Assembly: GCA_001839685.1 (NCBI GenBank) | Contig: MLAK01000828.1 | Location: forward strand, 1 to 34,830 | Length of the DNA stretch: 34,830 nt | From: Tritrichomonas foetus | Lineage: Eukaryota > Parabasalia > Tritrichomonadida > Tritrichomonadidae | Direction of reading: 5' to 3' | Part shown: one piece after another, positions 1 to 9,800 of the stretch | Layout of the letters: every line of letters begins with the position of its first letter | How positions within the stretch are numbered: position 1 is the first letter of the stretch | The notes under the pieces: model-generated | Databases searched by the model: none | Told to the model about the DNA's origin: nothing | What the model saw: the letters and a program-made list of their open reading frames with translations, nothing else | Made by a program: the position numbers and the translations under genes

Positions 1-60
1 TAGGTAAATCTAGAAGAGTTTAGGTAAATCTAGAAGAATTTAGGTAAATCTAGAAGTATT
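1..60. repeat. 20-bp tandem repeat at left window edge
   Basis: Three head-to-tail copies of TAGGTAAATCTAGAAGARTT (the third ends in TATT) fill bases 1-60, and the array probably continues beyond the window. Copies differ at only one or two bases near the unit end. Weaker, diverged pieces of the same unit (TCTGGAAGTAGAAGGATTTAGAAGAA) seem to follow at about 85-110. Confidence 0.9.
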
Positions 61-356
61 GAATGGTTTATGTTCAGAATTTCTTCTGGAAGTAGAAGGA
101 TTTAGAAGAAATTCTTTGATATTGGTGGTAACATCGATGAGGATCATTGGTTTCGAAAGGTCGTCATTGTGGGACCCAGACCTTTTGGATGGGGACCACT
201 ATGTAGACCTTTCATATAGGAGGAGATTATTACTTTCGAGTGGAGCTTCTATCATGTTTAACAATAAGATTGGAATGAAGAAAAGTATTCAAGAACTTTG
301 CAGCAAATTAGTAAAAAAAATTAGGTTTAATGCGTCATAAAATAAGATTAAATAAT
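61..356. other. Unassigned stretch before proteasome gene
   Basis: No supported gene. A plus-strand open frame runs to 340, but its first ATG is at 137 (67 residues), and it shows no domain I recognise. A second frame is also open across about 110-210. The stretch 140-240 is less AT-rich than normal intergenic DNA here, so it could be a worn coding relic or the 3' part of a gene beyond the edge. It lies downstream of the minus-strand proteasome gene and would also hold its 3' untranslated region. Confidence 0.3.
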
Positions 357-1082
357 TTAGTCCTTTTCAGCAACAGCTGTGAGTATTTGTTCGACTTCCT
401 CTGGCTTCATTATCCTATATTTTGTATCTTCCTTTGTCATTATTGCAACTTCGACTTCTTTCGCTTCAAAGTCGAGTCCGACGACAATCTGAAGTGTAGA
501 CAAAACAAACTCTGCTGTATCTTTTGATGTTGCAAAGTTGTCGATCTTTTTCTCTAATGCGCTCATTGCTTCGACTTCTTTAACGCCGCAGGACACTGCG
601 CGATATCCGCTTGTGAAGCCTGACGGTTCTACTTTAAATAAGGCGAATTTATCTACTGATGGTTCAAATCCGAAAAGTAATGCTGAAACTGCTGTTGGAC
701 GAGCTCCGGCATATTGCGATTCGATCTGGTGAATTTCGGAAAGACGAGTTGCTAGGACAGAAACTGGAATTTCGAAGCCGTTTTTGAAATCGAACTGAGC
801 TGCTTCGTAACGAAGGCGACGACATATATATAAAATATCTGGAAGAAGGCCAACTAAACAAGCACCAACATGTTCACTGATGCGAAACATGTGAGTGACT
901 GTTGATGGATCGATTAATTTATCTTGAACTTTCTTTTGAACTGCAACAATAAGGCTATCTGTTCCTTTTGCACCGATTGCAGTGACTTCAGCTTGTTTAA
1001 CGGCTTTAAATGCGTACTCTACTTGCCAGAGGCGTCCTTCTGGAGAAAAGATTGTAATAAATCGATCAGCTGATGATGACAT
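357..1082 (-). CDS. PSMA6: 20S proteasome subunit alpha type-6 (alpha1)
   Basis: This is a 241-residue alpha-ring subunit of the 20S proteasome core, which gates entry of unfolded substrates in cytosol and nucleus. The N-terminal alpha signature is plain: DRFITIFSPEGRLWQVEYAF at residues 6-25. Next come KKVQDKLID (50-58) and the STVTHMFRI segment, which are typical of the alpha-6 branch (human PSMA6 has DSSTVTHLF at the same place). The ARPTAVSALLFGF strand (127-139) and a Lys/Glu-rich C-terminus ending in EKD complete the normal length. Being an alpha subunit, it has no catalytic N-terminal Thr. The start is the only ATG ahead of the signature. An Inr-like TCACTTTTT lies on the coding strand at 1116-1124. 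The stop reads TAAA. Family assignment is firm; the exact alpha number is likely. Confidence 0.93.
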   Translation of the reverse strand: MSSSADRFITIFSPEGRLWQVEYAFKAVKQAEVTAIGAKGTDSLIVAVQKKVQDKLIDPSTVTHMFRISEHVGACLVGLLPDILYICRRLRYEAAQFDFKNGFEIPVSVLATRLSEIHQIESQYAGARPTAVSALLFGFEPSVDKFALFKVEPSGFTSGYRAVSCGVKEVEAMSALEKKIDNFATSKDTAEFVLSTLQIVVGLDFEAKEVEVAIMTKEDTKYRIMKPEEVEQILTAVAEKD

Positions 1083-1684
1083 TAAAATTTAATTAAATTG
1101 AAGAAGAAATTTTTGAAAAAGTGACAAAAAAGTGCCAGAAAGTTGTTCGCCCAACTTATTTCCAGGAAAGTAGAAAGAATAGAAATAATAATATTGATTT
1201 ATTAGATTTTCTTTATCATTCCCATTCAAATAAATAAAAATATCTTTATATCATTGGAAGTGAGAGAAAAAGTTATTTTTATATTTTGTGTGATGTGCGT
1301 TACATCGTATAAAGATCGCCTTTTGACCCAAGATTGATCTCATTTTTTTATATGATGTGCAGGTAACTTTCACTAGAATAAATATGCTATTTTTAAGGAA
1401 TTTCTACCAAGCATTTTCGAAAAAAGCCCTTTTTTATTCGAAAAATTGAAATTGTAAAAAGTGTTTTTCAGAAAGCTCCACTAGAGTTTTTTAAAAAATT
1501 AATTTATTTTTTATATTCATATTATAAAGCTAATAACATAGTAATATTATTTTAACAATAAAGCGAATTTTCAAAAATGATGTTGTTTTTTTAGAAGAAT
1601 TGAATACGTATTCAAAAAGTTAGAATTCTAATATTGAATTTTACTTATTCCATTATTCAGTATTGTTTGTGATAATTAAAAGTA
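1083..1684. other. Intergenic, promoter side of PSMA6
   Basis: About 600 bases of AT-rich DNA with no open frame of interest. It holds the PSMA6 leader (Inr-like TCACTTTTT at 1116-1124), a plus-strand TATCTTTATATCAT at 1241-1254, and on minus a perfect copy of a 21-base element also found in the USP relic (1306-1326). The rest is A/T runs. Confidence 0.6.
1306..1326 (-). promoter_or_regulatory. Copy 1 of TCAAAA/ATCTTTATACG element
   Basis: On minus it reads TCAAAA, four bases (GGCG), then ATCTTTATACG, identical over 21 bases to 2222-2242. It lies 224 bases upstream of the PSMA6 ATG. Whether it drives that gene, or is left from a lost neighbour, cannot be told. The promoter role is inferred from the other copies, which sit just ahead of ATGs. 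Confidence 0.4.
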
Positions 1685-2211
1685 TCATTCAAGAAGATAT
1701 ATTAGAGCATCAATAGCTTCCGATTTTAGGTATTTCTGGAGGTTTACAATCGATTGCATTCCAGAATCATTATATTCCATCCACATTTTTTCTCTTAAAA
1801 TCACTTTGTAATGGAAATTTGAATAGAGTAATATACCAAATAAATGATATTTATTCAAATTCCATCTCAAAATATTGTAGGGTTTTATCTTTGGAATTCC
1901 AGATCCAACTCTTCACGAAGAACTAAAAAATAAGGCATTCGAGCAATCATATCGATTGTTCGAACTGATGTCTGCTGTAGGCAATGTTCACAGGAATAAT
2001 TCAAAAGAATATCAGGTTGAAAGTAATCTTTCAATGCTTCTTCAATAGTTTCACTTGAATCGACTGATATCGTCAATGAGGTGAAATCATTGTTCGTAGT
2101 TTGAATAAAGCCGCATTGGCATGTTTTTACATTTTCACTTTTTCCAAAAAACAATAAATCAAAATTTAAATTATCATAATTAACAAGAGTTTTTGTTAGT
2201 CTTCTTATCAT
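1685..2211 (-). pseudogene. Decayed ubiquitin-specific protease (C19) fragment
   Basis: On minus, an ATG at 2211 opens a 108-codon frame ending at 1885. It contains the middle of a USP domain: an FFGKSENVKTCQCGF segment like the USP zinc-ribbon knuckle, then SSETIEEALKDYF, then a CEHC pair and MPYFLVL, where intact USPs read the PxxLxLxLKRF strand. Here KRF is replaced by EEL and a stop follows. After a frameshift near 1885-1890 the frame goes on as KYHLFGILLYS ... FHYKVIL ... MWMEYNDSGM, matching the USP C-terminal part in which the catalytic GHY box normally sits; here the glycines are gone. The Cys box and roughly the first third of the domain are absent. I see truncation, frameshift, internal loss and altered active-site residues, hence a pseudogene. 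The parent would be a deubiquitinase. Confidence 0.75.
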
Positions 2212-2221
2212 AAAATCACAA

Positions 2222-2242
2222 CGTATAAAGATCGCCTTTTGA
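2222..2242 (-). promoter_or_regulatory. Copy 2 of TCAAAA/ATCTTTATACG element
   Basis: The same 21 bases as at 1306-1326. On minus it ends 10 bases before the ATG at 2211 that opens the USP relic, which is the position expected of a trichomonad core promoter or initiator region. The role is inferred from position and from the related copy ahead of the gene at 3127. Confidence 0.45.
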
Positions 2243-3084
2243 ATTCGAGCCGATAGAAAATGTAATAATTTTTGTAGAATAGAATATAAGAGGTAAATAT
2301 AAAAAAAATGCCACTGAGAGCAAGAAATTCTATCATTTTTTTTGATGATTAATTTTATAAAACGCAACTTTTTCAATACATATTCAGTCGATATTTCAAT
2401 GAAAAAAAACTTATTTTCATGAAAATTTTTATATTCTTTAAAAGGCTAAAATGTCATATTAATGAAGAATTTCCATTTGAAAATAAATACACATATATGT
2501 TACAATATTTTTCTTTAATAAATATGTGTCAATCAAGAATTACAATTTTTTTTAGGAATATTTATAAAAAAGTATTAGCATCAAAAAAATGTCATTGATA
2601 TATTTTAAATTATATATAGTTACATCCACATAAAAAATTAATAAAAAATATCTATTAGATTTTGTTTAAATGCAAAAAATTACAAAAACTCTTTGGTGTG
2701 CAGAACGGCCTATTCATTTTTTTCTTAATTTTACTAGATAAAAGTGAATTGTATCAAAAATAATTAGGATTTGGGGTTATAGATCCTGAAAAATTGAAAA
2801 ACCACGGTTTTAGAAATTATTATTTTTTCAACCCTTTAAAATCATTTAAACTTCAAATTAATTATATATTCATGATATTTAAATATAATTAAGATTATAC
2901 TATGAAATTTAAATCAAATTAATAATTTTTTACTGACAAAAAATAAAATATCATTTTTCGAAATTGCCAAGTGACCATGCTGCTGAACAGTTTAATAATA
3001 ATATATCGATAGTTTATCTAGTATGTAATGATGCAGTGTTTTTCTTTTTTCGAGAAACTTATCCTGTCTGAAGAAAAAGTTGAT
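2243..3084. other. AT-rich intergenic stretch
   Basis: More than 800 bases of very AT-rich DNA between the USP relic and the coiled-coil gene. The minus frame that extends the USP relic upstream to 2376 is low-complexity and shows no homology. Nothing else can be supported. Confidence 0.6.
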
Positions 3085-3102
3085 TCAAAATATCTTTATA
3101 CG
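3085..3102 (+). promoter_or_regulatory. Related TCAAAA/ATCTTTATACG element
   Basis: TCAAAA, one base, then ATCTTTATACG, followed by ATGTTGTGCG. The core is identical to the two minus-strand copies, but with a one-base instead of a four-base spacer. It ends 24 bases before the ATG of the coiled-coil gene at 3127, which supports a core-promoter role. Confidence 0.45.
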
Positions 3103-3126
3103 ATGTTGTGCGTTTAAAATTTAAAA

Positions 3127-6100
3127 ATGAAAGCTTCTGCAGACGAAAAAACATCATCCGGAATAGTCATACAACTCTACAACCGCAGAAAGCAGGTATT
3201 TGTACAATCACTTCAAGAGGTTCTTATCAAAATTGCGCAAGATAAAATCGTAAAACAAATGTTACAAGATCGAACATCTGGACAATTTATTACAAAAAGG
3301 CTTGAAGAAGTTGTTGCTCAAGTTATTTTTGATGACAGAGAAGTTTATATCGATGCGCTTATTCAAAAATTGAATGCTTATGAAAAATTATATAGCAAAG
3401 ATCAAGCCCAAATGATTAGAAATTTAGGAACTCAAATATTAACGATATCAGATGCACAAAACGCAGGTGAAGTACATTATGTTCGGCAAATTCAATCATT
3501 AAACGAACAAGTTCAAGCTCTTCAAGCTGAAATTGTCACATTGAGAACCCAAAAGGCAGATAATGAAGTGACGCTTTCAGATTTAACTAAAGATGTTCGA
3601 GTCAGAACATTGGATCCAGATTACAATCCAAATTCTCCGACTTTTATGCATATTTTTGGACAAGTTGATTTAACAGATTATAAAGTCCGTCTAAAGTTAA
3701 TCCATACTGATGCATCAACATCTAGACAATTAGTTTTAGTATTAATTAATAAAATGAAGAAAATCATTTCAATTATGAAAAGCAAATCAAAGAAAAGTGT
3801 TCTTGCTTATGCAAAAATGGTTGCAGAGTATCAAGCACAACAGAAAATGGAATCTCTAAAAGCAAAGGATATTCAGCATCATTATGAAGATGAAATCATT
3901 CCTAAACTTCTTACTCGTCATAAAGAAAGTGTTGCTAAACATAAAAAGGTCAATCAAGAAAAACAAGCAGAAATTGATAAACTTAAAACTATCATTTCTG
4001 AATTAAAAGAAGATTTGAAAACATCAAAATCAAAAGAAAAACACTATTCCTCCGAAACTGAAAATTTAACAAAACAACTTACTGAAAAAGATAACATTAT
4101 ATCGAATCTTAGAGGAGAATTACAAAAAAGTGTTCTTGTTATCCAAACTCAGAAAAACCAAGTTGGTGAAAAAGAACGAATTATCAGCCAACTTCAAGAT
4201 GGTGCTAGACAAGCAACAAATGTCCAAAATCGATATACCAAAGAAATTCAATCTCTTCAAAAAGAATTAAGTGATGCTAATGCACATATTTATTCTCTTG
4301 AAGCTGATCTTGAAAAATCTAAAGCAGAAATTCCTAAGGCAGAAAGAAATCTCAAAGAACTAACTCATCAATATGAGGATGCTAAGCAAAATAACGAAGA
4401 ACTTACAAGACTCGCCGATGAAAGACAAAAGACAATAAATGAGCTTCAAAGGAAACTGAATAAAATTGAACCACAATTTGCTTCAAATCAAAGAGAATTA
4501 TCAGATGTTAAAGAAGAATTGAATCGATTAAAGGATGATAACATTGAGAAAAAACACACCATTGAATCTTTAAAACATGATTTATCCAATAACAAACAAA
4601 TTATTTCTCGCCTTGAACAAACTCAAGCAGAATCAAAAGCAATGCTCTCTAAAAATGCAGAAATTATCAGTGAACTTGAAAAAGAAAAAGATAAACATCA
4701 AAATGAAGCTTATGACATCAAGAGTCAAATGAAGAAATTCACAACTGAGAATGCAAGAATGGAAAAGCAAGTAAAAGAAAATACTGATTTGATAGAAAAA
4801 CAATCTGCACAAATCCAGCAGCAAAAAGATGAAAATGACAACCTGAAAGAATCTTTAAGGAAAGCAAATAATCGATGCAGTCAATTAGAAAGTGATATTC
4901 AGAGAATATCAACAGATTTGGATTTGGCAAATTCTAAAGTAGAAGATTATCAAAGAAGACAAGAACAACAAGAAACAAAATTCACATCAGCCAGAGATGA
5001 AAATAATGAAATGAAACGAAAAATCAGAGATTTGACTTCAGAACTTAAAGAAAAAGAATTGAAACATTCTGATGCAATTTCTGATCTTGAATCCCAAAAT
5101 AGAAATCTACAAGCTGAAAATGAGTCCATCAATAATAAAGTGAATGATTTAGAGAACCAAGTGAGAACAATGAAGAAAGCTAAACAACAAAATGAAGATC
5201 AAATTTCAAGTCAAGAACGAGTTATTAACCAGTTAAAACAAGATAATGCTATTCTAAAAGAAAAGAACACACGTGTTTCTGATAAAGTGAAGCAAAACCA
5301 AGAAAATTTAGGAAACTTAGAGGTGGAAAATCAAAACTTTAAGAATATTTTTGAAGAAATTCAAAATATCATTCCACTTCACACATTACATGATCTTCCA
5401 GATGTTATCAGAGATTATGCAGAAAATCAAGATTACATAAAGCAAATGTGCTCTATTCTTGGAACCACAAGACCGAGTGAAGCCATTACTGCAATTAAAA
5501 ACATGAAAGAAAACATGAAAGTTATGCAAAAAGCTGCAGGAATTTTGGGAACTAAGAATCTGAATAATTTGGCCAATGATGTTCAAGCTCTACAAGATAA
5601 ACATGAAAAACTATCAAGTGAACATACAAAGATACTCAGACTTCTCCCAGATGATAATAATTCAGATCTCTCTCAAGTAATTTCCGAAATTATTGAAAAA
5701 CAAAGAAAGTTTGAAGAGCAAATCGATTCAGCTGCTTCCTTTATTAGCCAAGTTCTTGCAGCTATTACTGGTTCACCACAAGCTCCTTTGAACTTCCCTC
5801 TCAAGAAGAATATTAGTGATCAATTACTTGATATTGCCAAACAAATCAAAACTCGAGCAGATTCTGATCGTAAAAACATTAATGCAATTTTAGAAAAAGA
5901 CAAATCTCTAGGCTATGAAGGCGATGATTGCATGAAAGCTTGCGAATTTCTTGCCCAAATTATGGCAGAAACTGAAAGACAAAAAACGTTTGAATCAGTA
6001 AGTAAAGAGCTAGATAATGAACGAGATTTATCTCGTCGTAGAGAAGATATTTTGAATTCCCAAATTGCTAAACTGAAAAAGAAAGTTCAAACACTTCGAT

Positions 6101-6429
6101 CTTCACTTGCTATGCTACAATCACAAGGAACTGAAAGAGAAGATGAACTAAGTAATATAATAGCAAGCCACGAAAAGAAAATCCGTGAGCTTTCTGAAGA
6201 GCTTGAAACTGAAAGAAGAGTGAGAGAAGAATTAGGAAAAATAGGCGATGGATTTTCAGCTGATACAAAATATCTCAAATCGAAATTATCTGCAAAAGAA
6301 TTGAAATTCTTTACATTTATTCAAAAGGTTATGCAACAAGATAAACAAACAAGAGAACTTCATATGAAAATGAAACAAGAAAGAGAAAATTTACTCGTAG
6401 ATCCTAATATCTTATCTTCAAAGATCTAA
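3127..6429 (+). CDS. Long coiled-coil protein, 1100 residues
   Basis: Function unknown. Residues about 1-235 are mostly helical with some non-heptad segments, including a Pro/Asn-containing TLDPDYNPNSPTFMHIFGQV stretch near 160-180. From about 240 to 730 the chain is an almost unbroken Lys/Glu/Gln-rich heptad coiled coil. Residues about 737-945 break the coil and look globular and helical (contains IIPLHTLHDLPDVIRDY and GSPQAPLNFPLKKNI). A second coil follows at about 945-1060, with a short conserved-looking tail (LSAKELKFFTFIQKVMQQ). No signal peptide or membrane span is seen. Trichomonad genomes carry many such proteins, often labelled 'viral A-type inclusion protein' only because of coil similarity; that name carries no function here. 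A structural or centrosome/cytoskeleton role is possible but is inference. ATG at 3127 follows a promoter-like element. Confidence 0.85.
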   Translation: MKASADEKTSSGIVIQLYNRRKQVFVQSLQEVLIKIAQDKIVKQMLQDRTSGQFITKRLEEVVAQVIFDDREVYIDALIQKLNAYEKLYSKDQAQMIRNLGTQILTISDAQNAGEVHYVRQIQSLNEQVQALQAEIVTLRTQKADNEVTLSDLTKDVRVRTLDPDYNPNSPTFMHIFGQVDLTDYKVRLKLIHTDASTSRQLVLVLINKMKKIISIMKSKSKKSVLAYAKMVAEYQAQQKMESLKAKDIQHHYEDEIIPKLLTRHKESVAKHKKVNQEKQAEIDKLKTIISELKEDLKTSKSKEKHYSSETENLTKQLTEKDNIISNLRGELQKSVLVIQTQKNQVGEKERIISQLQDGARQATNVQNRYTKEIQSLQKELSDANAHIYSLEADLEKSKAEIPKAERNLKELTHQYEDAKQNNEELTRLADERQKTINELQRKLNKIEPQFASNQRELSDVKEELNRLKDDNIEKKHTIESLKHDLSNNKQIISRLEQTQAESKAMLSKNAEIISELEKEKDKHQNEAYDIKSQMKKFTTENARMEKQVKENTDLIEKQSAQIQQQKDENDNLKESLRKANNRCSQLESDIQRISTDLDLANSKVEDYQRRQEQQETKFTSARDENNEMKRKIRDLTSELKEKELKHSDAISDLESQNRNLQAENESINNKVNDLENQVRTMKKAKQQNEDQISSQERVINQLKQDNAILKEKNTRVSDKVKQNQENLGNLEVENQNFKNIFEEIQNIIPLHTLHDLPDVIRDYAENQDYIKQMCSILGTTRPSEAITAIKNMKENMKVMQKAAGILGTKNLNNLANDVQALQDKHEKLSSEHTKILRLLPDDNNSDLSQVISEIIEKQRKFEEQIDSAASFISQVLAAITGSPQAPLNFPLKKNISDQLLDIAKQIKTRADSDRKNINAILEKDKSLGYEGDDCMKACEFLAQIMAETERQKTFESVSKELDNERDLSRRREDILNSQIAKLKKKVQTLRSSLAMLQSQGTEREDELSNIIASHEKKIRELSEELETERRVREELGKIGDGFSADTKYLKSKLSAKELKFFTFIQKVMQQDKQTRELHMKMKQERENLLVDPNILSSKI

Positions 6430-6858
6430 TATCCAGATCTAGAAATTTTATGTATCATTCTTTATTTATATATTGTTAATATCGTTGTATTTTAAATAAA
6501 CATGAATAATTAATTCTTATTTCATCTTTTTTTCCAAATCAAGTTTTTCTCTGATCATTGTCATTTTTACTTCTTTATAATGTTCTAATCCATTGTAATA
6601 CATATTTAGTTAGTTACTCACTCAGGAAATTCAATTACAAAAAAGCAGATGCAAAATATTTCTATTTGAAGAAAAAAGTTAAATCTATTGAAAAAGTAGC
6701 TTTGACAAAAAAAAATTTGTATAGGATTATCCGTATCTTTGCGAATTTTCAAAGAAAGAGTGTTTATCGCATTTAAATTCACAAATTCATATTCAATTTA
6801 GTCGCTTTGGCAGAAAAAACAACGATACCAGGTGAGCGAAAAAGGAAAAGCGAAAATA
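6430..6858. other. Intergenic between coiled-coil and Furry-like genes
   Basis: AATAAA-type signals follow the upstream gene (TTTTAAATAAACATG near 6490). A 72-codon plus frame at 6558-6776 begins with TTG, is Lys/Tyr-rich and shows no homology, so I do not call it. The GTG at 6832 is in frame with the next gene but is not a eukaryotic start. Confidence 0.6.
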
Positions 6859-9800
6859 ATGCGGCAAAAGAAAACATATGAAACCCCATATATTTTTCGA
6901 ATCGTAATGTCCAAACTTGTCCATGAAGATTATAGAGCAATTATTCAAAACGAAACAACAAGACGTCCAGAAATTTTCAATATTAATAATATTGAAAATA
7001 ATTCTTTGTTTTTCGAAACTTTTCCACGCGACTCAATTAAATATTGCGACATTATATCAACACTGGCAGAAATAGCAGCATATAATCCAACAAGTTCGGC
7101 ACATTTTTTATCCCAATGCACACGAGTATTATTTCAACAAAAGCCGCTCATGATTTTTCGTGACTTTTATGATATTCAATTTCCAGCATCAGTTGGTAAA
7201 ACTCAGCTATCGTCAACAATTTCATCATTTTTATTGCTTATTTTAATAACTGACTTATTATGCTCAATTATGGTGAAATATGGTGTTCCTGAAGATCCAA
7301 CTTTTTTAATTGAATGTGGAATCAGTATTTGTATCTATCCTCTGCCGATTTTAAAATTCACAAAAATTATTCTTTGTCAATGGTCAGTTATTTTTTCATA
7401 CATTTCATCAAAAACACCTATGGCCATTTTAGATCAAATGCAAAAATTCATTATTAATAAACCCGAATTATTTTTTATTCTCATCAGATATGTTCGTCTT
7501 GATGCCCCTAATTGTCCAGTAGATGACATGCTTGATTATATAAGATCACATTTAAACCGAGCAAAAGGACGAAATATTACATCTTCTATGTTAATCTCAT
7601 TATCGACATTCATTATGACTTATACAGGACCACCTGAAGCACTTCAATTCCTTTATAAAATTGATTCACCATTATGTGATGATCCTAAATTCCCAGGTGC
7701 CCTTGATTTGATGGCAACACTTTTAAATAAAATGGGAAGAGAAAAATCTGAAATTATTGAATTTTACACAACAAAAGTATTTCCGTTAGCAAAGACAAAA
7801 GAAGGAATGCCAACTGCTGCTAGGATCTTCAGACAATATATTTGTGGAAATTCGTTGAATCCTGAATGGCTTTTTTGGGTTTGGGGTCCACAACCACGTT
7901 CAAATGAATACGAATACTTGAAATGGAATGATCATGCTGGAAATTATCATGAAGACTTTCAAAAATACTTTTTAAATTCTCCATACTTCGGTGAATGTCC
8001 ACACCTATTAAGAGATATTTTAGTTCATTTAGCTTCTTTTGATTTTGATTATTTCACTGAAAAAATTTTCTATCATTTTGGTACAAGGATTGATGATTCT
8101 CGTTTTTTGACACTTCTAACAACTATTCCTATAATCAATGATCCTTCTTTTTGTGAATTTAGTAATATTAGTCAAGATAAAATTCGAAATTTCGATGAAA
8201 AACTTGGAACTATGACAAATCAAGTATTTTTTGTTGAGTCTCGGAAATTTCCAAATGATTATGGTATTTCTTCAGACCAAAGAGATGAATTTCGTTTACA
8301 AATTGAAAAATCTACAAATACTATTGATAAAATTAATTCAAGTTGGTTTATTGATTTTGGTGAACAGTTCGAAATTAAAATTGCTGGTGTCTCTGCTCCA
8401 ATTAGAACAGCAACACCGCATCTTCATATTGTGAAAATTATACCATATATTATTAATTCAGAAAGCTTTGGAATGTATAAATGGGCTGAACGTATAATTC
8501 TTTTATCTTCTTATGGTGATCAAGTTATTGCTCGACAGGCGTATCATCTTTGTCAAATTATTTTGAAACTTCCAAAACGATCAATTGAACTTGTGAATCA
8601 AATGCTTGAAATGATTTCTACATTTCAACATGATGCTGTTGTATTTAACTGTTTAAAGTTATTAACAGAATCTTTGGATGAAATAGAACCTGAAAATCCA
8701 ATTGATGATAATTCGACTATTTATGCAATTGAATATGCTGCATTCATTTCATTAGCATCTGAACATCCAATGGTAAGAATTGTAGCTTATAAGCTGTTAA
8801 TGAAAGTTAACAAACTTTTGCTAAATAAAGGATTCTATGCTCATTTTGAAAATCATATTCATGCAATTGAATCAAATGTAAAGCATAATATTTTACTCCA
8901 AGAATTCGCAAAACATCCTGGTCATGCAAACATTCATGAAGATGCAATTTCCTTAATGACAGCACTTTATTCGAAATACCAAATTCCTTGGTTATACTTT
9001 TTATCGGAGTTTTCTAAAGTTATCATTTCCGCAAATTATGTCCCACTCCTTAAAAGAATTGGAAATCTATCAGAAAAATATACAGTTAGCGATTCAAAAA
9101 ATTCTTTTGACACTGGGATCCTTGTAATTTTAGTTGGAACTGCTATGGATAAAAATCTCGTTGATGATTCTTTAAATGTTTATTTATCAACACCATTTAG
9201 TACTGAAAAAGCACCATGTTTTGCAAATAATGTGGTAAATATTATTAAGAAAGCACCAAAACAAAAATTATCTATGATTTATACTGTACTTCGACATTCA
9301 AATTCTTCAATTATTACAAATTTATTTGCAATCAGAAATATTTTTGTATTTAACCCTGATAGTGATGTTCTTGCTTGCACTTTCACAATGGTTAAATGTT
9401 TAGAAGAAAGTAACTCTCTAGATAAAAAAGATTTCAGCAATCTTATAAATTTATTAACCAATGCCAATGAATGGCTAATGAATTTCCTTAGTCAGACATT
9501 TAAATCTGATTATAGAAAGAAAAAGAATTTCTCAAATTTAATTGATCCCGATTCTGAAAAATTCAAAAAATTCGAAATTTTATTATTAAATTATTTTGGT
9601 ATAGTACAAATGTGGCTTTCTGCCAATCAAGAACAACCAATTGATAAATATAATATATTTGAACATAAAGAAAAACCTAAAATTTTATTACTGATCTACA
9701 AATTATTAAAAGCTACGAATAAAAAAGGTATTAAGAATTTATTTATAAAAATAAAACGTTATGCATCCCAAATTTTAATTATGATATTCTCAGCCGGTTC

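Noticed and set aside
1..60. Regular repeats at the edge considered as CRISPR
   Set aside because: Units follow each other directly with no spacers; eukaryotic gene context. The same applies to 34763-34830.
59..340. 93-codon plus frame at the left edge
   Set aside because: It begins with TTG, has no recognised domain, and its first ATG is at 137. Described only as an unassigned stretch.
4633..5132. Several short minus frames inside the coiled-coil gene
   Set aside because: They are antisense to a strong coding frame, Phe/Leu/Ser-rich as expected from Lys/Glu codons read backwards.
3127..6429. 'Viral A-type inclusion protein' label
   Set aside because: That label reflects generic coiled-coil similarity; nothing here is viral.
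6558..6776. 72-codon plus frame before the Furry-like gene
   Set aside because: Starts with TTG, is Lys/Tyr low-complexity from AT-rich DNA, and has no homology.
6832..6840. GGTGAGCG as a 5' splice site
   Set aside because: The sequence lies before the Furry-like ATG and no matching branch/acceptor (trichomonad type ACTAACACACAG) is seen nearby; the downstream frame is open without a splice.
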